Source of the DNA: an uncultured Synergistales bacterium
GTDB taxonomy: Bacteria; Synergistota; Synergistia; Synergistales; Aminobacteriaceae
Direction: 5' to 3'
Assembly: GCA_905233515.1 (NCBI GenBank)
Contig: CAJOEQ010000048.1
Span: 1 to 6,803 of the forward strand
Length of the DNA: 6,803 bases
Position 1 is the first letter of the stretch; each line of letters begins with the position of its first letter. This document shows, in pieces, positions 5,868 through 6,803 of the stretch. The translations under genes were made by a program, and so were the position numbers. The notes under the pieces are model-generated. The model was not told the origin of the DNA. It searched no databases and saw only the letters and a program-made list of their open reading frames with translations.

Positions 5868-6319
5868 ATGAGAATTTATCTTGATACTTGCTGCTATAAT
5901 AGGCCGTTCGACAAGTCGCAGGAGAAAAGCGTTAAAGATGAAATTAATGCTATAGTCGGCATTGTCCAAATGGCTGAAAAAATTATTGCGTAATAATAGG
6001 CAGCGATGTTCTTAGACAGGAAATTAGCGCAGTAAAGAATTCAGAGAAAAAAATAAAGTTGTCAGATTTATATACTTCTTTATTTTGTGAAGAGATTCAT
6101 TACAGCGACAATATCGAAATCAGAGCAAAATTTTTTATGACTGAGGCAAATATTAAAACTATGGATGCTTTTCACATTGCTTATGCTGAAGCGGGAGAAA
6201 TTGATTATTTCTTGACTACAGATTACAGGCTGATAAAATCCTGTGAAAAACTTGCGCTTAATTTTAAAGTAGTCAATCCTGTAAATTTTTTACTTAATGG
6301 AGGTCTTGAGAATGATTGA
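5868..6319 (+). pseudogene. PIN-domain (VapC-like) nuclease, interrupted by a frameshift
   Basis: Two frames together spell one PIN-domain protein. The first (5868-5993) gives MRIYLDTCCYNRPFDKSQ and runs to MAEK before stopping. The second, in the -1 frame from about 5981, gives NYCVIIGSDVLRQEIS, then TMDAFHIAYAEAGEIDYFLTTD and ends VVNPVNFLLNGGLEND. The shift falls at A6 (5977-5982): reading one extra A joins AEK to NYCVIIGSDVL, the spacing I expect for this family. Acidic PIN residues are all present across the two parts: D6, the E of RQEIS, and the D of KTMDAF and TTD. PIN toxins cleave RNA with Mg2+. No convincing ribosome site precedes the ATG, which lies 15 nt after codY. The break may be real decay, slippage in the A run, or a sequencing error. 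A TTG at 6059 in the second frame is not a credible start, as it lacks the N-terminal active-site part. Confidence 0.8.
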
Positions 6320-6521
6320 GTTAGATATTAATAACCCTTTAGAAGTTCGTATGGCTGGGCTTGCTGCACTAAGTAAAGAACTCGGCCCTGCTGGTATGAT
6401 TAGATTTATGCAGCAATTCGAGGAAGGGTCAGGCGACTACACCGCAGAGAAATATAATCAGCCCGATGAGTCTATAGACGAAATTATCGCAAAACTCAAG
6501 AAATATCACGAACAAGCATAA
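6312..6521 (+). CDS. Small acidic protein, probable antitoxin partner of the PIN protein
   Basis: This is a 69-residue cytoplasmic protein. It begins MIELDINNPLEVRMAGLAAL, contains LGPAGMIRFMQQFEEGSGDYT and ends SIDEIIAKLKKYHEQA. I recall small proteins of this kind (LEVR.LGL..L...LG...RF....GSGDYT) lying next to PIN-domain genes, but no function is assigned that I can name with certainty. The ATG at 6312 is chosen because GGAGG (6299-6303) lies 8 nt upstream; an in-frame ATG at 6297 overlaps that site and is less likely. The gene overlaps the PIN reading frame by 8 nt, indicating translational coupling. The order is reversed from classical VapBC, where the antitoxin comes first. The frame is intact although its neighbour is interrupted. 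Confidence 0.7.
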   Translation: MIELDINNPLEVRMAGLAALSKELGPAGMIRFMQQFEEGSGDYTAEKYNQPDESIDEIIAKLKKYHEQA

Positions 6522-6527
6522 AAAAAT

Positions 6528-6562
6528 GGCCGGGTGTTAATGCCCGGTCTATAATTTATTTG
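6528..6562 (+). terminator. Intrinsic terminator of the hslVU-codY-PIN transcript
   Basis: GGCCGGGT (6528-6535) pairs with GCCCGGTC (6542-6549) around a 6-nt loop, giving 8 pairs including two G-U. It is followed by TATAATTTATTTG. It starts 7 nt after the stop of the small gene. No terminator is seen between hslV and here, so all five reading frames probably share a transcript. Confidence 0.8.
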
Positions 6563-6576
6563 TACAAAAATTCACT

Positions 6577-6605
6577 TTGACATAGAAATATAACTGTAAT
6601 AAAAT
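6577..6605 (+). promoter_or_regulatory. Sigma-70 promoter of the lipoprotein-like gene
   Basis: A perfect -35 TTGACA (6577-6582) and a -10 TAAAAT (6600-6605) are separated by exactly 17 nt, the same combination as the tRNA promoter. The predicted start is near 6612, giving a leader of about 70 nt with no clear structure. Confidence 0.85.
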
Positions 6606-6681
6606 TTCTAGCGCAAAATTATATAACTTTCTAAATTATTTGAATTAGAGAGAATTTAATTTTTATAAGGAGGATTTTATT

Positions 6682-6803
6682 TTGCGCAAACTATTTAATT
6701 ATGCAGCGATTTTGATTCTTGTATACTCTCTTGTTGTAATTTCCGGCGGCTGCGGTGGGAGCTCCGGGACTCTATTAAACGATAATACTGACGGGGGGGG
6801 GGG
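6682..6803 (+). CDS. Lipoprotein or secreted protein, N-terminal part (3' truncated)
   Basis: A TTG start at 6682 follows a strong ribosome site AAGGAGGA (6667-6674) by 7 nt and a consensus promoter. The frame is open to the window edge and encodes about 40 residues. The N terminus is a signal peptide: a basic start (MRKLF), a hydrophobic core (AAILILVYSLVVI), then SGGCGGSSG. The Cys at about residue 24 suggests lipid attachment, but the preceding SGG does not fit the lipobox well (L or V is expected at -3), so export without lipidation is possible. The visible frame runs into a tract of 11 G that reads as glycines. The rest of the protein is outside the window and its function cannot be given. 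No in-frame ATG is available nearby. Confidence 0.65.
   Translation, partial: MRKLFNYAAILILVYSLVVISGGCGGSSGTLLNDNTDGGG
6793..6803 (+). repeat. G11 homopolymer at the window end
   Basis: Eleven consecutive G close the window, in an otherwise AT-rich sequence and inside the lipoprotein-like frame. It may be a slippage-prone tract or a low-quality contig end. Confidence 0.9.

Noticed and set aside
5757..5969. Open frame on the minus strand across the codY end and the PIN start
   Set aside because: Antisense to two recognisable protein-coding stretches, with no ribosome site or family resemblance.

Overview
The window is about 6.8 kb of AT-rich bacterial chromosome. CodY together with an hslV-hslU-codY gene order points to a low-GC member of the Bacillota or a Synergistota relative, probably an anaerobe. 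The sequence alone does not settle which. The window ends in a run of 11 G, which looks like a contig edge.

Layout. (1) Positions 1-647 (+) are the 3' end of a cation:proton antiporter gene. (2) A bidirectional terminator (652-690) separates it from three convergent tRNA genes on the minus strand, transcribed as Thr(TGT), Tyr(GTA), Thr(GGT) from a near-consensus promoter at 982-1010. (3) Immediately upstream, also on the minus strand, is a 480-codon gene (1019-2461) for a DUF2828-type protein. It has a helical N-terminal part and a C-terminal von Willebrand A domain with an intact MIDAS, an architecture reminiscent of Ro60/TROVE RNA-binding proteins. (4) Its leader (about 2462-2602) holds two tandem, related hairpins. 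They share a bulge (core ACAGCA) and have three compensatory base-pair changes in an 8-bp stem. An extended -10 promoter starts the transcript just before the first hairpin, and the second hairpin is followed by a U-rich tail. (5) An AT-rich gene-free region (about 2603-3057) carries an imperfect segmental duplication; each copy has a possible rightward extended -10 element. (6) hslV, hslU and codY (+) form a compact operon. The same transcript probably continues into a frameshifted PIN-domain gene and an overlapping 69-codon gene resembling small antitoxin partners, and ends at a terminator near 6528-6560. (7) A strong promoter (6577-6605) and a good ribosome site precede a TTG-started, lipoprotein-like gene cut by the window edge.

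How the genes fit together. HslV and HslU form a two-part ATP-dependent protease. CodY is a GTP and branched-chain amino-acid responsive regulator, so the operon links protein turnover with nutrient sensing. The PIN gene and its small partner resemble a toxin-antitoxin pair whose toxin half is interrupted in an A6 run. The most interesting part is the leader plus vWA protein: a possible RNA and RNA-binding-protein pair, placed directly upstream of a tRNA operon.
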